Of a stretch of 64,000 nt of DNA, positions 26,564-34,493 are shown piece by piece. The DNA lies in assembly GCF_002160525.1 (NCBI RefSeq), contig NZ_NFKT01000012.1, positions 62,001-126,000 on the forward strand. Direction: 5' to 3'. Position numbers and translations under genes: made by a program. Every line of letters begins with the position of its first letter. Position 1 is the first letter of the stretch. The notes below the pieces were generated by a model that saw only the letters and a program-made list of their open reading frames with translations, made no database searches and was not told where the DNA came from. The stretch comes from Lachnoclostridium sp. An169 (lineage in GTDB: Bacteria; Bacillota; Clostridia; Lachnospirales; Lachnospiraceae).

Positions 26564-26980
26564 ATGAAGGATATGAAGGAAAAATTCATACGGTTTATGC
26601 AGGGAAGATACGGGATTGACCAGTTTTCCAAGTTTCTTCTGATCCTCGGTGTTGTGGTAGTGCTGCTCTCATCGTTTCTGAGCAGGAACCCGGTGGGGCT
26701 GGTGTTCTATCTGATCGGCTGGGCGCTGGTTATCTACTGTTATTTCAGGATGTTCTCGCGCAACACATCGAAGCGCTATGCCGAGAACCAGGCGTTTCTG
26801 GCAAAGACCTATAAGATCCGGACATTTTTTTCACAGCAGAAGAATATCTGGAAGCAGAGAAGGGTATATCATATTTATACCTGCCCGAACTGCAGGCAGA
26901 AGATCAGAATCCCGAGAGGAAAGGGGAAGATCGAGATCCGCTGCCCCAAGTGCAGCACCACATTTATTAAAAAGAGTTGA
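26564..26980 (+). CDS. Small membrane protein with C-terminal zinc ribbon
   Basis: A 138-residue protein. ATG 26564 follows AAAGGATGG. Two membrane segments (FLLILGVVVVLLSSFLS and GLVFYLIGWALVIYCYF) are followed by a charged region and a zinc ribbon built from CPNC and CPKC, 18 residues apart. This arrangement is common in Lachnospiraceae next to the DnaJ gene and suggests a membrane-tethered adaptor or sensor. No precise function is known. Confidence 0.8.
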   Translation: MKDMKEKFIRFMQGRYGIDQFSKFLLILGVVVVLLSSFLSRNPVGLVFYLIGWALVIYCYFRMFSRNTSKRYAENQAFLAKTYKIRTFFSQQKNIWKQRRVYHIYTCPNCRQKIRIPRGKGKIEIRCPKCSTTFIKKS

Positions 26981-27027
26981 TGCCGGTTCCCGCATAGAAG
27001 GGATCTGGCACGGAGAGGAAGAAGAAA

Positions 27028-27849
27028 ATGTCAGATCCATACAGTGTGTTAGGCGTTGACAGAAACGCAACAGATGAAGAGATAAAGAAAGCGTACCGGA
27101 GGCTGAGCCGCAAATACCACCCCGATGCGAATATCAATAATCCCCATAAAGATGAGGCGGAGGCGAAATTCAAGGAAGTGCAGCAGGCTTATCAGCAGAT
27201 TATGGATGAGCGCAACGGCTACTCTTCCCAGGGCAGTTACGGCGGTGCCTCCGGCAGCTCCGCAGGAAGCCGGGGCGGATACGGCGGTTACGACGACTAC
27301 GGCCCCTTCGGTGGTTTCGGAGGATTCGGGGGATATGGTCCCTTCGGCGGCTTCGGTTCGAATGAATACGGCGGCGGTTATGGTTCCGGAGGATACGGCT
27401 CCGGCGGCTCTCAGGGTACAGGACAGAGCGAGGAGGATATCCATCTTCAGGCAGCGGCTAATTACATACGCAGCGGTCATTACAGAGAAGCGCTGAATGT
27501 TCTGGATGGCATAAAAGAGAGAAGTGCGCTCTGGTATTTCTACAGTGCGTCAGCCAATTCCGGCGTGGGAAATAATGTCACTGCACTGGAGCATGCTCGT
27601 GAGGCGGTTCGCCTGGAGCCGGACAACAGCCAGTACCAGATGCTCCTGCAGCGCCTGGAGAACGGCGGGACCTGGTACGAACAGCGCCGCAACATGTACG
27701 GCTATCCGGGCTCCTTTGACAGCAGCTGCTGCGTGAAGCTGTGTGTCGCCAATCTTCTGTGCAATCTGTGCTGCGGCGGAGGCGGACTCTGCTGCGGCGG
27801 TTATGGAGGCGGCTATGGCGGCTACGGCGGGTATGGAACATATATGTAG
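27028..27849 (+). CDS. DnaJ-domain protein with Gly/Tyr-rich linker and Cys/Gly-rich tail
   Basis: A 273-residue protein. Residues 1-65 are a J domain with the HPD triad ([10 protein letters not shown]) that would stimulate an Hsp70 ATPase. Residues ~70-135 are Gly/Tyr/Ser-rich ([17 protein letters not shown]). A TPR-like helical region follows ([37 protein letters not shown]). The C-terminus is unusual: [21 protein letters not shown] then a GGYGG run. It lacks the DnaJ zinc-finger repeats and client-binding domain, so it is a J-protein of another class. The Cys-rich hydrophobic tail suggests membrane association, lipid attachment or metal binding. Confidence 0.88.
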   Translation: MSDPYSVLGVDRNATDEEIKKAYRRLSRKYHPDANINNPHKDEAEAKFKEVQQAYQQIMDERNGYSSQGSYGGASGSSAGSRGGYGGYDDYGPFGGFGGFGGYGPFGGFGSNEYGGGYGSGGYGSGGSQGTGQSEEDIHLQAAANYIRSGHYREALNVLDGIKERSALWYFYSASANSGVGNNVTALEHAREAVRLEPDNSQYQMLLQRLENGGTWYEQRRNMYGYPGSFDSSCCVKLCVANLLCNLCCGGGGLCCGGYGGGYGGYGGYGTYM

Positions 27850-27872
27850 ACCATAATAAGGGGAGTTGGAGT

Positions 27873-28154
27873 ATGCAGGCGGAAGAAGTTATAGAGCTGG
27901 TTACAGCACTCTGCCGGAAGCATCTGGCAGACTATGCGGTGCTTTACGGATCCCGGGCAAAGGGAACAGCCCGGGAGCGCAGCGATATTGACATCGCAGT
28001 ATCAGGAGTGGAAGACTTTGACTCGCTTAGTGAGGCGGTAGAAGAGATCCCTACGTTGTATACGGTGGATCTGCTTAATCTGGATACGTGCAGAAATGAT
28101 TTGTTATTGGAGGACATCCGGCAGTATGGACGCAAAATTTATGAGAAGATATGA
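27873..28154 (+). CDS. MNT-type nucleotidyltransferase antitoxin (HI0073-like)
   Basis: A 93-residue minimal nucleotidyltransferase with the signature GSRAKGTARERSDID (GS-X10-DXD, residues ~28-42). In MNT/HEPN pairs of type VII the enzyme adds AMP to the HEPN toxin and neutralises it. ATG 27873 follows AAGGGGAGTTGGAG; a longer in-frame start lies inside the DnaJ gene and is rejected. It overlaps its partner by 29 bp. Confidence 0.88.
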   Translation: MQAEEVIELVTALCRKHLADYAVLYGSRAKGTARERSDIDIAVSGVEDFDSLSEAVEEIPTLYTVDLLNLDTCRNDLLLEDIRQYGRKIYEKI

Positions 28155-28545
28155 GTCCTTTCAGAGGTCTCTCGATTCGCTGGCTGAGGCAAAGGACCGT
28201 GACCTGTCAGATTCATTTGTGCTGAGCGGGACAAGCGCCAAGTTTTCTATTACATTTGATCTGGCATGGAAGGTGATGAAGGACATTCTGGTTCAGTATT
28301 ATGCCATTACGGGATTTATATCAGGTTCGCCGCGGGAAGTGCTGCGGCAGGCATATAAGGCAGAGCTGATCAGCGATGATGTGTGGATGGAAATGCTGAA
28401 GGTGAGAAATCAACTGTCACATGATTATGACGGTGATATCGTAAAAGAATTCTGCGGCAGGATCGTGAATATCTATATAGAGCGGTTTTATGAATTTAAA
28501 GATACAGTGGAAAAACTGAAAGAAAACTTCCGGTCAGGGGAATAA
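28126..28545 (+). CDS. HEPN-type toxin / nucleotidyltransferase substrate-binding protein (HI0074 family)
   Basis: A 139-residue helical protein of the HI0074 family. The HEPN catalytic motif RX4H is visible as RNQLSHDY near residue 92, preceded by VLSGTSAKFSITFDLAWKVMKD, a family hallmark. ATG 28126 has GGAGG 12 bp upstream; ATG 28141 lacks a site. HEPN toxins cleave RNA; the overlapping MNT gene would silence it. The 3' end lies inside the terminator stem at 28523. Confidence 0.87.
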   Translation: MDAKFMRRYESFQRSLDSLAEAKDRDLSDSFVLSGTSAKFSITFDLAWKVMKDILVQYYAITGFISGSPREVLRQAYKAELISDDVWMEMLKVRNQLSHDYDGDIVKEFCGRIVNIYIERFYEFKDTVEKLKENFRSGE

Positions 28546-28567
28546 AATCTCCGACCGGAAGTTTTTT
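28523..28567 (+). terminator. Intrinsic terminator of the first MNT/HEPN pair
   Basis: AAAACTTCCGGTC (28523-28535) pairs perfectly with GACCGGAAGTTTT (28553-28565), then continues into T. The ascending arm overlaps the last codons of the HEPN gene. Confidence 0.9.
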
Positions 28568-28590
28568 CGGGTATTACTGGTGTTCATTCG

Positions 28591-28627
28591 TTCCGAGCGC
28601 TCGCCCGAGATCATCTTCCGAGCGCTC
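28591..28627. repeat. Repeated TTCCGAGCGCTC element
   Basis: TTCCGAGCGCTC occurs at 28591-28602 and 28616-28627, each containing the palindrome GAGCGCTC. The pair lies between the convergent HEPN and DegV genes, the second copy touching the DegV stop codon. No function is evident. Confidence 0.6.
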
Positions 28628-29507
28628 ATTCGAGTTCATCGCAGCGGACAGTTCCGATCCCCAGTGCCCCGGGACCGGTGTGGGTGCCGATGCTCATGGT
28701 GAGAGGAAGATAGAACAATTCTTTATCCGGGAAATTGTTCTGCAGCTCTTCTTTGAAGCCTTCCAGTTTTTCTTCATCCATTATGGTGTTGGCAATGCCG
28801 ACTTTCAGAATCTTCCGCTCCTCCAGATGGGAAAAACGGGAGGCGATGTCGTGGCGTACCGCTTCCACCATTGTTTTAAATGCAGATTTCATCCCTCTTG
28901 TCTTGGCAAAGGAATCCAGCTTGTCCCCCTGGATTGTGAGGACCGGTTTTAATTTGAGCACCGTGCCGATGGCAGCGGCGGCTGGAGTGATCCGTCCGCC
29001 TTTTTTCAGGTATTCCAGAGTGTCGACGGCGATGTATATGCTGGCGTCAAGCGCCTCCTTTTCGAGGATTTCTTTAATCTCCGAGGCATTTTTACCACGT
29101 GCGGCGAGGGTCTGGGCATCGAATACAGACTGCGCCTGGGTGACGGAGATCCGGTGGTTGTCCACCACAAAGACACGCCCGGCAAACTCTTCCTCCCTGG
29201 CAAGCATGAGCGCGGTCTGGCAGGTGTTGCTCAGCCCGCTGGACATGGGGATAAAGATTACCTCATCGTGTGTGTGAAGAAGCTCTCTCCACATGGAAAC
29301 GGCGTCCCCCGGAGAGGGCTGGGATGTGGAAATATCCGCGCCGGATATCTGTTTGTGATAAAATTCGTCCACGCTGATGTCCACTCCCTCATAGTATGTC
29401 TTTCCGTTGATGATGACAGGCATCGGAAGTACATGGATCCCAAGCTTTTCGCCCTCCGCCGGCATAATTCCGCAGTTGCTGTCTGTCATAATAGCAATCC
29501 CTGACAT
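28626..29507 (-). CDS. DegV family protein (fatty-acid binding, FakB-like)
   Basis: A 293-residue DegV/EDD-fold protein starting at ATG 29507 after GGGAGGGATATT. Family blocks are seen: IMTDSNCGI at the N-terminus, ISTSQPSPGD near residue 58, IPMSSGLSNTCQTA near residue 81, and YLKKGGRITPAAAAIG near residue 165. DegV proteins bind a fatty acid and hand it to a fatty-acid kinase in phospholipid synthesis. The divergent TetR gene and the shared palindromic operator suggest control by lipid or another small hydrophobic ligand. Confidence 0.92.
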   Translation of the reverse strand: MSGIAIMTDSNCGIMPAEGEKLGIHVLPMPVIINGKTYYEGVDISVDEFYHKQISGADISTSQPSPGDAVSMWRELLHTHDEVIFIPMSSGLSNTCQTALMLAREEEFAGRVFVVDNHRISVTQAQSVFDAQTLAARGKNASEIKEILEKEALDASIYIAVDTLEYLKKGGRITPAAAAIGTVLKLKPVLTIQGDKLDSFAKTRGMKSAFKTMVEAVRHDIASRFSHLEERKILKVGIANTIMDEEKLEGFKEELQNNFPDKELFYLPLTMSIGTHTGPGALGIGTVRCDELE

Positions 29508-29534
29508 AATATCCCTCCCTACAAAATCCGTTCA

Positions 29535-29590
29535 TTGACCGTTGTTTTAACACGTGTTAAAATTATAGCAGAACACGTATAGAATAACAA
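29535..29590. promoter_or_regulatory. Divergent promoters overlapped by a perfect 18-bp palindrome
   Basis: TTTTAACACGTGTTAAAA (29545-29562) is a perfect palindrome. On the plus strand TTGACC (29535-29540), a 17-bp spacer and TAAAAT (29558-29563) read towards the TetR gene. On the minus strand TTGTTA (29590-29585), a 17-bp spacer and TATAAT (29567-29562) read towards degV. The palindrome fills the plus spacer and the start region of the minus promoter. This is a classical layout for repression of both genes by the TetR protein. The sequence elements are direct; repression is inferred. Confidence 0.75.
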
Positions 29591-29646
29591 TGTACAATAA
29601 TCGGGAATTGTTAGTTATTTATACAGAAAGGGGAAAGTGTCAGTTA

Positions 29647-30246
29647 ATGGAAGACAAACGGATTACAAAGACAAAAAAATGTTTGAAGAATACTTTGATC
29701 CGTATGCTTGATAAAGAGGACTTCGAGCACATTTCAATCACGGATCTCTGCCGGGAGGCGGATATAAGCAGGATCACTTTTTATTCCCACTACGGTGACA
29801 AATATGCCCTTGTCAATGAAATATTCAATGACATGCTGGAGATCGGGAAAGAAAAGTATTATCGGAGACAAAGTGAAAATAATCCGAAAAAGCATCTTGT
29901 GACAGGGTATGTGAATATTCTCAACAGCATCCTTGACGTATATTACGAACGCTATGATTTCTTCCGGCATACGGATCCGGAGAAAAATCCCTATCTTGCG
30001 TCAAGGCTGTGCAGTATTATACTGGAGATGGTGGAGCTTCATACAGATCATCTTCAGCGGCGGCTGAAACTGAAATATTCACCCAAGAGAATTGCCGGAT
30101 TCATGTGTTTCGGTCTGCTTGGGTTTGTCAATGAATCTCATGAGGAAAAGATCCCTCTTGATAAGATACGGGAGGAGGCGGAGCAGCTTCTTACAGATGT
30201 GCTCCGGTCGGGAGTGGTTACTGAAGAAGGAAAGGGAGAGAAGTAG
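29647..30246 (+). CDS. TetR/AcrR family transcriptional regulator
   Basis: A 199-residue regulator. The N-terminal HTH reads HISITDLCREADISRITFYSHYGDKYALVNE (residues ~24-54), the typical TetR recognition region. The C-terminal ligand domain is all-helical. ATG 29647 has AAAGGGGAAAG about 13 bp upstream; an upstream in-frame ATG at 29590 lies at the degV -35 box and is rejected. It probably represses itself and degV through the palindrome at 29545. Confidence 0.88.
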   Translation: MEDKRITKTKKCLKNTLIRMLDKEDFEHISITDLCREADISRITFYSHYGDKYALVNEIFNDMLEIGKEKYYRRQSENNPKKHLVTGYVNILNSILDVYYERYDFFRHTDPEKNPYLASRLCSIILEMVELHTDHLQRRLKLKYSPKRIAGFMCFGLLGFVNESHEEKIPLDKIREEAEQLLTDVLRSGVVTEEGKGEK

Positions 30247-30345
30247 CTCTGGAACAGATGCGGTCTGAATCCACGAAAGTTTCGGGATGGAGTTCTGCTT
30301 TATATGGCCCTGAGGATGATGTGAGATGAAAGTATAACAAAAAAA

Positions 30346-30419
30346 TGGAAGCAATGGGGCTCGAACCCATGACCTCTCGCGTGTGAGGCGAACGCTCATC
30401 CCGGCTGAGCTATGCTTCC
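30346..30419 (-). tRNA. tRNA-Val (CAC)
   Basis: On the minus strand a full cloverleaf is read: acceptor GGAAGCA/TGCTTCC, D arm GCTC/GAGC, anticodon stem TTCGC/GCGAG with loop CTCACAC (anticodon CAC), T arm ATGGG-TTCGAGC-CCCAT, discriminator A. The 3' CCA is not encoded. A T run follows directly, acting as terminator. Confidence 0.95.
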
Positions 30420-30428
30420 ATGACAACT

Positions 30429-30456
30429 ATTATAGCACTTTGCCGGGAAAATGCAA
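30429..30456 (-). promoter_or_regulatory. Promoter of tRNA-Val
   Basis: On the minus strand TTGCAT (30456-30451), a 16-bp spacer and TGC-TATAAT (-10 at 30434-30429) form an extended -10 promoter about 10 bp ahead of the tRNA. Confidence 0.75.
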
Positions 30457-30531
30457 CTGCCTTTTTGCTTTGCTAGATTGATTTCATTTTTTAAATAGGG
30501 TAAAATAACAGCAGGTGGAAGGAGGGACAAG

Positions 30532-30861
30532 ATGGAACGTTATACAGATATTCTGGGGAAATTAATTCCCGGGCTTGTCGATATTTTTCGTGATAAAACG
30601 ATCAGCATTATCCTGTATGGCTCGGTTGCCAGGGGGACACAGACAGCTGAATCAGATGTAGATATTGCGGTACTTGTTAAGTCTTATACAAAAGATTTGC
30701 ATGAGCGGATGATAGATCTTGTTGTAGACCTGGAATTAGAATATAATATAGTCCTTTCTGTGCTTCTTATTGAATATGAAAAATTTGTGGAATGGGAAAA
30801 TGTAATGCCATTTTATAAAAATGTGAAGAAGGAGGGAATTATATTATGGCCGGCAGCATAA
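30532..30861 (+). CDS. MNT-type nucleotidyltransferase antitoxin
   Basis: A 109-residue nucleotidyltransferase with GSVARGTQTAESDVD (GS-X10-DXD, residues ~33-47). The start follows GGAAGGAGGGACAAG. It overlaps the following HEPN gene by 16 bp. This pair differs in subfamily from the one at 27873: the partner here is COG1895-like, not HI0074-like. The probable role is AMP transfer to the toxin. Codon use is more A+T rich than in neighbours, hinting at transfer. Confidence 0.87.
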   Translation: MERYTDILGKLIPGLVDIFRDKTISIILYGSVARGTQTAESDVDIAVLVKSYTKDLHERMIDLVVDLELEYNIVLSVLLIEYEKFVEWENVMPFYKNVKKEGIILWPAA

Positions 30862-31247
30862 AAGATTTATCGAAATACCGGTATGAACGGGCCTCTGAAG
30901 AACTGGAAAATGCGAAGTTAATGTTAGATAACGGTAAATATAAACTTGCGCTTAACCGTTCTTATTATTCCATTTTTCATGGAATGCGCGCAGTAAATGT
31001 GTTGGATGAATTTGACAGCAGTAAGCATAGTGGTGTCATCGCTCATTTTAATCAATATCATGTTAAAACGGGTGATTTTTCCAAGGAAGCCTCAAAAATC
31101 ATCCGAACATCCTCAGAAATGCGTGAACATGCAGACTATGAAGATTTCTTCGTTGCCTCCCGACAGGATGCTGAGGAACAGGTTCAGAAAGCCCAAATAT
31201 TTCACAAATTTATTACAGAATATCTTCAGAACAAAGGAATATTATAA
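30846..31247 (+). CDS. HEPN domain toxin (COG1895-like)
   Basis: A 133-residue helical protein. The N-terminal HEPN signature NRSYYSIFHGMRA gives an RX6H motif near residue 38, and the C-terminal REHADYEDF matches the R..ADY motif of COG1895. The start at 30846 overlaps the MNT gene and has AAGGAGGG 10 bp upstream. Predicted RNase toxin of a type VII pair. Confidence 0.85.
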   Translation: MAGSIKDLSKYRYERASEELENAKLMLDNGKYKLALNRSYYSIFHGMRAVNVLDEFDSSKHSGVIAHFNQYHVKTGDFSKEASKIIRTSSEMREHADYEDFFVASRQDAEEQVQKAQIFHKFITEYLQNKGIL

Positions 31248-31256
31248 AATAGGAGA

Positions 31257-31288
31257 AACTGCTCAAAATAGATGAGCAGTTCCTTTTT
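31257..31288 (+). terminator. Intrinsic terminator of the second MNT/HEPN pair
   Basis: AACTGCTCA (31257-31265) pairs with TGAGCAGTT (31273-31281) over a 7-nt loop, then CC and five T. Confidence 0.88.
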
Positions 31289-31328
31289 ATAAGGAGGTTT
31301 TTAAGAACACCGCCATTTCACGCGACCG

Positions 31329-32723
31329 CTAATTTCCCTCAGAAGCAGAAACGCTGTGCCTTCCGGAATCAGCTCCGTACTTGCGGAAAATATGTCTCAG
31401 CATTATCACTGCACAGATGGCAAGAACCAGTTCTGCCGTGCACTGTGCATAGGCAAGCCCGTAGAGCGGGAACAGCCAGTTCAGGATAAAGAGCGCCGGG
31501 ATTTCCAGGACGATCTTTCTCATGATAGCAAAGATCAGGGAGTATTTTCCCAGACCGAGTGCCTGGAATACGCCGACTGCAAGGAAATCCACACAGAGGA
31601 AGATCAGTCCGAGTCCGAATCCCTGAAGGAATTTCCCACCGTAGGCTACGATGGCGTCGTTGTTCATGAAAAGACGGATCAGAGCGTCAGCGCCAAAGTG
31701 GTACAGAACCATGACCACTGCAAGAACCGGAACCATCAGTTTCAGGGCGAAGAGAATGGTGCCTTTCATTCGTTTCCGGTTGCCGGAGGCAAAGTTATAG
31801 CTTACAAGGGGCATGATGCCCTGGGAGAAGCCGAGCGTGACCTGCATGGGAACCATGTAGATCTTGTAGGCAATACCCATGGCCGCCACGGCGTCCGCTC
31901 CATAGGCGGCAGTAAAATTGTTCAGAATCGTCATTCCCGTAACGTTCAGCAGGTTCTGGATGGAAGCGGGAATTCCCACGCCGCACACTTCCATAACGAT
32001 CTGCCTGCGGAAAGAAAATTTTCTCGGGTCGATACAGACGAAGGTTTTTCCTCTCTTCACATAGAGAAAAACGAAAAAGTAGATACACGCCACACAGTTT
32101 GAGAGGAAGGTGGCAAGTCCGGCGCCTGCGGCTCCCATGTCGAATCCCCAGGGCAGAATAAAGATGGGATCCAGAATGATATTGAGGAAGCAGCCGCTCA
32201 TCGTACCGATGCTCGCATGCATTGCCGCGCCTTCGGAACGTACCAGGTATGCCATGACGACGTTGAGAATCGCCGGGGCAGACCCCAGGAAAACGGTCCA
32301 GAAAAGATAGCCATGTGTAGCCGTGCGCGTTGTCTCATCCGCACCGATGAGTGTGAGCAGCGGACTCTGGAAGATCGCGCAGAGAATACCGAAGAGGAGC
32401 CCGCACACCAGCGAACAGTAAAAGCCGAATGCGGAACTGCGGGACACGGTATCATAATCCTTCCGTCCCAGGGCCCGGCTCATCATGCTTGATGTTCCCA
32501 CACCGAACAGGTTGTTCACCGCGTTGAATGCGAGAAGCACCGGAGCCGACAGCGAGACGGCGGCATTCTCCACTGAGTTGTTGAGCATTCCCACAAAATA
32601 TGTATCCGCCATGTTGTAAAGTACCATGACCAGAGAGCTGAACACCATGGGGATGGACAGCTTGGCTACCGCTGCGGGGATGGGCGTTTTTTCAAATAAT
32701 AGGGTTTTTTGGGCGTCTTCCAT
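31329..32723 (-). CDS. MATE family efflux protein (NorM/DinF type)
   Basis: A 464-residue protein with 12 hydrophobic segments. The N-terminus has the common LFEKTPIPAAVAKLSIPMVFSSL pattern and MADTYFVGM in the first loop. ATG 32723 follows GGAGGTACTG on the minus strand. It is the product of an isolated gene between two terminators. The substrate is not predictable. It is not closely similar to the MATE protein at 15488. Confidence 0.92.
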   Translation of the reverse strand: MEDAQKTLLFEKTPIPAAVAKLSIPMVFSSLVMVLYNMADTYFVGMLNNSVENAAVSLSAPVLLAFNAVNNLFGVGTSSMMSRALGRKDYDTVSRSSAFGFYCSLVCGLLFGILCAIFQSPLLTLIGADETTRTATHGYLFWTVFLGSAPAILNVVMAYLVRSEGAAMHASIGTMSGCFLNIILDPIFILPWGFDMGAAGAGLATFLSNCVACIYFFVFLYVKRGKTFVCIDPRKFSFRRQIVMEVCGVGIPASIQNLLNVTGMTILNNFTAAYGADAVAAMGIAYKIYMVPMQVTLGFSQGIMPLVSYNFASGNRKRMKGTILFALKLMVPVLAVVMVLYHFGADALIRLFMNNDAIVAYGGKFLQGFGLGLIFLCVDFLAVGVFQALGLGKYSLIFAIMRKIVLEIPALFILNWLFPLYGLAYAQCTAELVLAICAVIMLRHIFRKYGADSGRHSVSASEGN

Positions 32724-32807
32724 TGTTACAGTACCTCCTGAATCTGAAAATTCTGTTCTATAATAAATGGGTTAATTGAATATGGTAAATAAAAGACATA
32801 ATGAGTG

Positions 32808-32841
32808 AAAAAAAGAGCGAATCCTTAAATCAAGGATTCGC
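32808..32841 (-). terminator. Intrinsic terminator of tRNA-Leu
   Basis: On the minus strand GCGAATCCTT and AAGGATTCGC (32841-32832 and 32826-32817) form a perfect 10-bp stem with a 5-nt loop, followed within 2 nt by seven U. Confidence 0.9.
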
Positions 32842-32853
32842 TGAGTTTCGCAA

Positions 32854-32938
32854 TGCGGAAGAAGAGACTTGAACTCTCACAGGATAAAACTCCCACTAGA
32901 ACCTGAATCTAGCGCGTCTGCCATTCCGCCACTTCCGC
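32854..32938 (-). tRNA. tRNA-Leu (CAG)
   Basis: An 85-nt class II tRNA on the minus strand. Acceptor GCGGAAG/CTTCCGC, anticodon stem CTAGA/TCTAG with loop TTCAGGT (anticodon CAG), a long variable arm, T loop TTCAAGT and discriminator A. CCA is not encoded. Confidence 0.95.
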
Positions 32939-32950
32939 TCGACAAAAGAT

Positions 32951-32979
32951 ATCTTATCACATCAGGATATATTTGTAAA
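32951..32979 (-). promoter_or_regulatory. Promoter of tRNA-Leu
   Basis: On the minus strand TTTACA (32979-32974), a 17-bp spacer and TAAGAT (32956-32951), 13 bp ahead of the tRNA. Confidence 0.65.
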
Positions 32980-33125
32980 CCCCTAATTTTATTTTTTTTC
33001 AAAATTTTCCCGGGAGTTTCCCCGGCATTTTTCCCGGGATTTTTTGGTGGAGCTTTTTAAGATTTTTTTAGAGCTTATTTTGCGCCGGTTCCACGTTCCG
33101 TAGACCCGGGGATAACAGGCGTGTA

Positions 33126-33153
33126 TTGTAAAATCTGTTCATTCTGGTATGAT
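33126..33153 (+). promoter_or_regulatory. Extended -10 promoter of the XRE operon
   Basis: TTGTAA (33126-33131), 16-bp spacer, TGG-TATGAT (-10 at 33148-33153). It lies about 53 bp ahead of the GTG start at 33206. Confidence 0.6.
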
Positions 33154-33205
33154 AGAGTACATAGGAAAACGGCGGGATTGCAGATTACAGGAGGCATGCG
33201 GCAGC

Positions 33206-34435
33206 GTGAATGAGACAGGACAGTTCATTTCAAAGAAGAGAAAAGAAAAAGGAATGACACAGAAGGAACTGGCGGAGCAGCTCGGAGTGACGAACAAGGC
33301 AGTATCAAAATGGGAAACGGGGCAGGGGCTACCGGATGTGGGAGTCCTCCCAAAACTTGGAGAGACACTTGGCGTATCAGTTGATGAGATCCTGCAGGGC
33401 GGTGAAAAACCGGCAGAGGAAGAACCGGCAGAAACAGGGAAAACGGCAGAAACAGGGGAAATGGCAGAAACAGGGAAAACAGTGGAACCATGGAAACAGG
33501 CGGAAGACGATGTCAATATGCCCCGGTTTATCTTCGATTATTATAGAAGGAAGCTGAGGAAGATCCGTATCTGTCCGGGAATGATTGCGGGAATACTGTT
33601 TTTCTTTCTGTCCGCTGCCTGTGCGGCACTGCAGATCTGGTACGTCCTCAGGGGGAGAAACAGAGGATGGGAATATCTGGCGTCATGGATGCCGTTTGCT
33701 GTGAATGGTCTTTTTATATTCGGAATATGGACCGGTGGCATGTGTATCGCCGGACTGCGGAAATGGTGGCTGAAAGCCGGAAGCGTGGCGGCAGCGGCGG
33801 TTCTGTTTCTGACGAACATCGGAGCGGGAATTGCCTTTTATCCGGGCGGAAAGGAGATGCTCAGCCTGTCTCCGGATTTCTCTTCCGTGATGTGCCTGAA
33901 AGTGGATGAGAACGGGAGAGCAGTATTCTACCGGCAGAGGGGGATCCTTTTCGGCACGGAGGCGGATGTATTCCCGTTTACCGTAGAGGCGGATGTGAAA
34001 GTACAATGGCTGACCGGGGATGTCTGCGCGCTGACCTATGAATCTCCTGATGATGGCGGAGTACACCAGTATGTCGCAACTTACGGGGACCGGAACGAAT
34101 ATCCGGCGTCCTCTTACTATTACGTATACAATGCGGTTTACGGAAACTGGCAGGGAGACAGCAGCCATGGCGGATATAGGCTGTCAGCGGGAACAGAGCC
34201 TTATGGCGGGATACTTATCGAAACGCCGGAGGGAAGCGAATACTACAGGGAACAGGACTGTCTGCAGTACGGGACGCTTGCCCTGGTGTTCCCAAAAGAG
34301 AATCCGAAGTGGACGCTGGTTCTTAACGAGGACTGTGTGATTCAGAGAGGAGAATCATCTGTATCAGAGGGCGGGACGCTGACTCTGTGCAGAGTAGGCA
34401 TGGATAAGACGGCGCCGGTGATCCTGAGCCGGTAA
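33206..34435 (+). CDS. XRE-family HTH protein with membrane and extracellular domains
   Basis: A 409-residue protein. GTG 33206 has CAGGAGG 11 bp upstream; the in-frame ATG at 33149 overlaps the -10 box. Residues ~5-60 form an XRE HTH (GMTQKELAEQLGVTNKAVSKWETGQGLPDV). A repeated AETGK linker follows. Three membrane segments lie near residues 130-230 (IAGILFFFLSAACAALQIWYVL; AVNGLFIFGIWTGGMCIAGL; SVAAAAVLFLTNIGAGIAFY). The last 180 residues, beta-rich, should be outside. It looks like a one-component sensor coupling an outside domain to DNA. First gene of a run to 38578. Confidence 0.8.
   Translation: MNETGQFISKKRKEKGMTQKELAEQLGVTNKAVSKWETGQGLPDVGVLPKLGETLGVSVDEILQGGEKPAEEEPAETGKTAETGEMAETGKTVEPWKQAEDDVNMPRFIFDYYRRKLRKIRICPGMIAGILFFFLSAACAALQIWYVLRGRNRGWEYLASWMPFAVNGLFIFGIWTGGMCIAGLRKWWLKAGSVAAAAVLFLTNIGAGIAFYPGGKEMLSLSPDFSSVMCLKVDENGRAVFYRQRGILFGTEADVFPFTVEADVKVQWLTGDVCALTYESPDDGGVHQYVATYGDRNEYPASSYYYVYNAVYGNWQGDSSHGGYRLSAGTEPYGGILIETPEGSEYYREQDCLQYGTLALVFPKENPKWTLVLNEDCVIQRGESSVSEGGTLTLCRVGMDKTAPVILSR
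33428..33481 (+). repeat. Three tandem 18-bp units in the XRE-membrane gene
   Basis: GCAGAAACAGGGAAAACG and two near copies at 33446 and 33464 encode a repeated AETGK(T/M) linker between the HTH and the first membrane segment. In-frame slippage could change linker length. Confidence 0.8.
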
Positions 34436-34493
34436 ATTATTTGAAGAGGAGAAAAGTAAAAAGGAAATAAATGAAATTAAAGGATAAGCAAAA

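Noticed and set aside
28591-28627. Start of a CRISPR-like or REP array
   Set aside because: Only two 12-bp copies; no further units in the window.
30346-30419. Prophage or island attachment site at tRNA-Val
   Set aside because: No integrase and no repeat of the tRNA 3' end found within the window.
33010-33062. Repeated TTTTCCCGGGA strings
   Set aside because: Two CCCGGG palindromes in T-rich sequence; no stable hairpin with gene context and no clear function.
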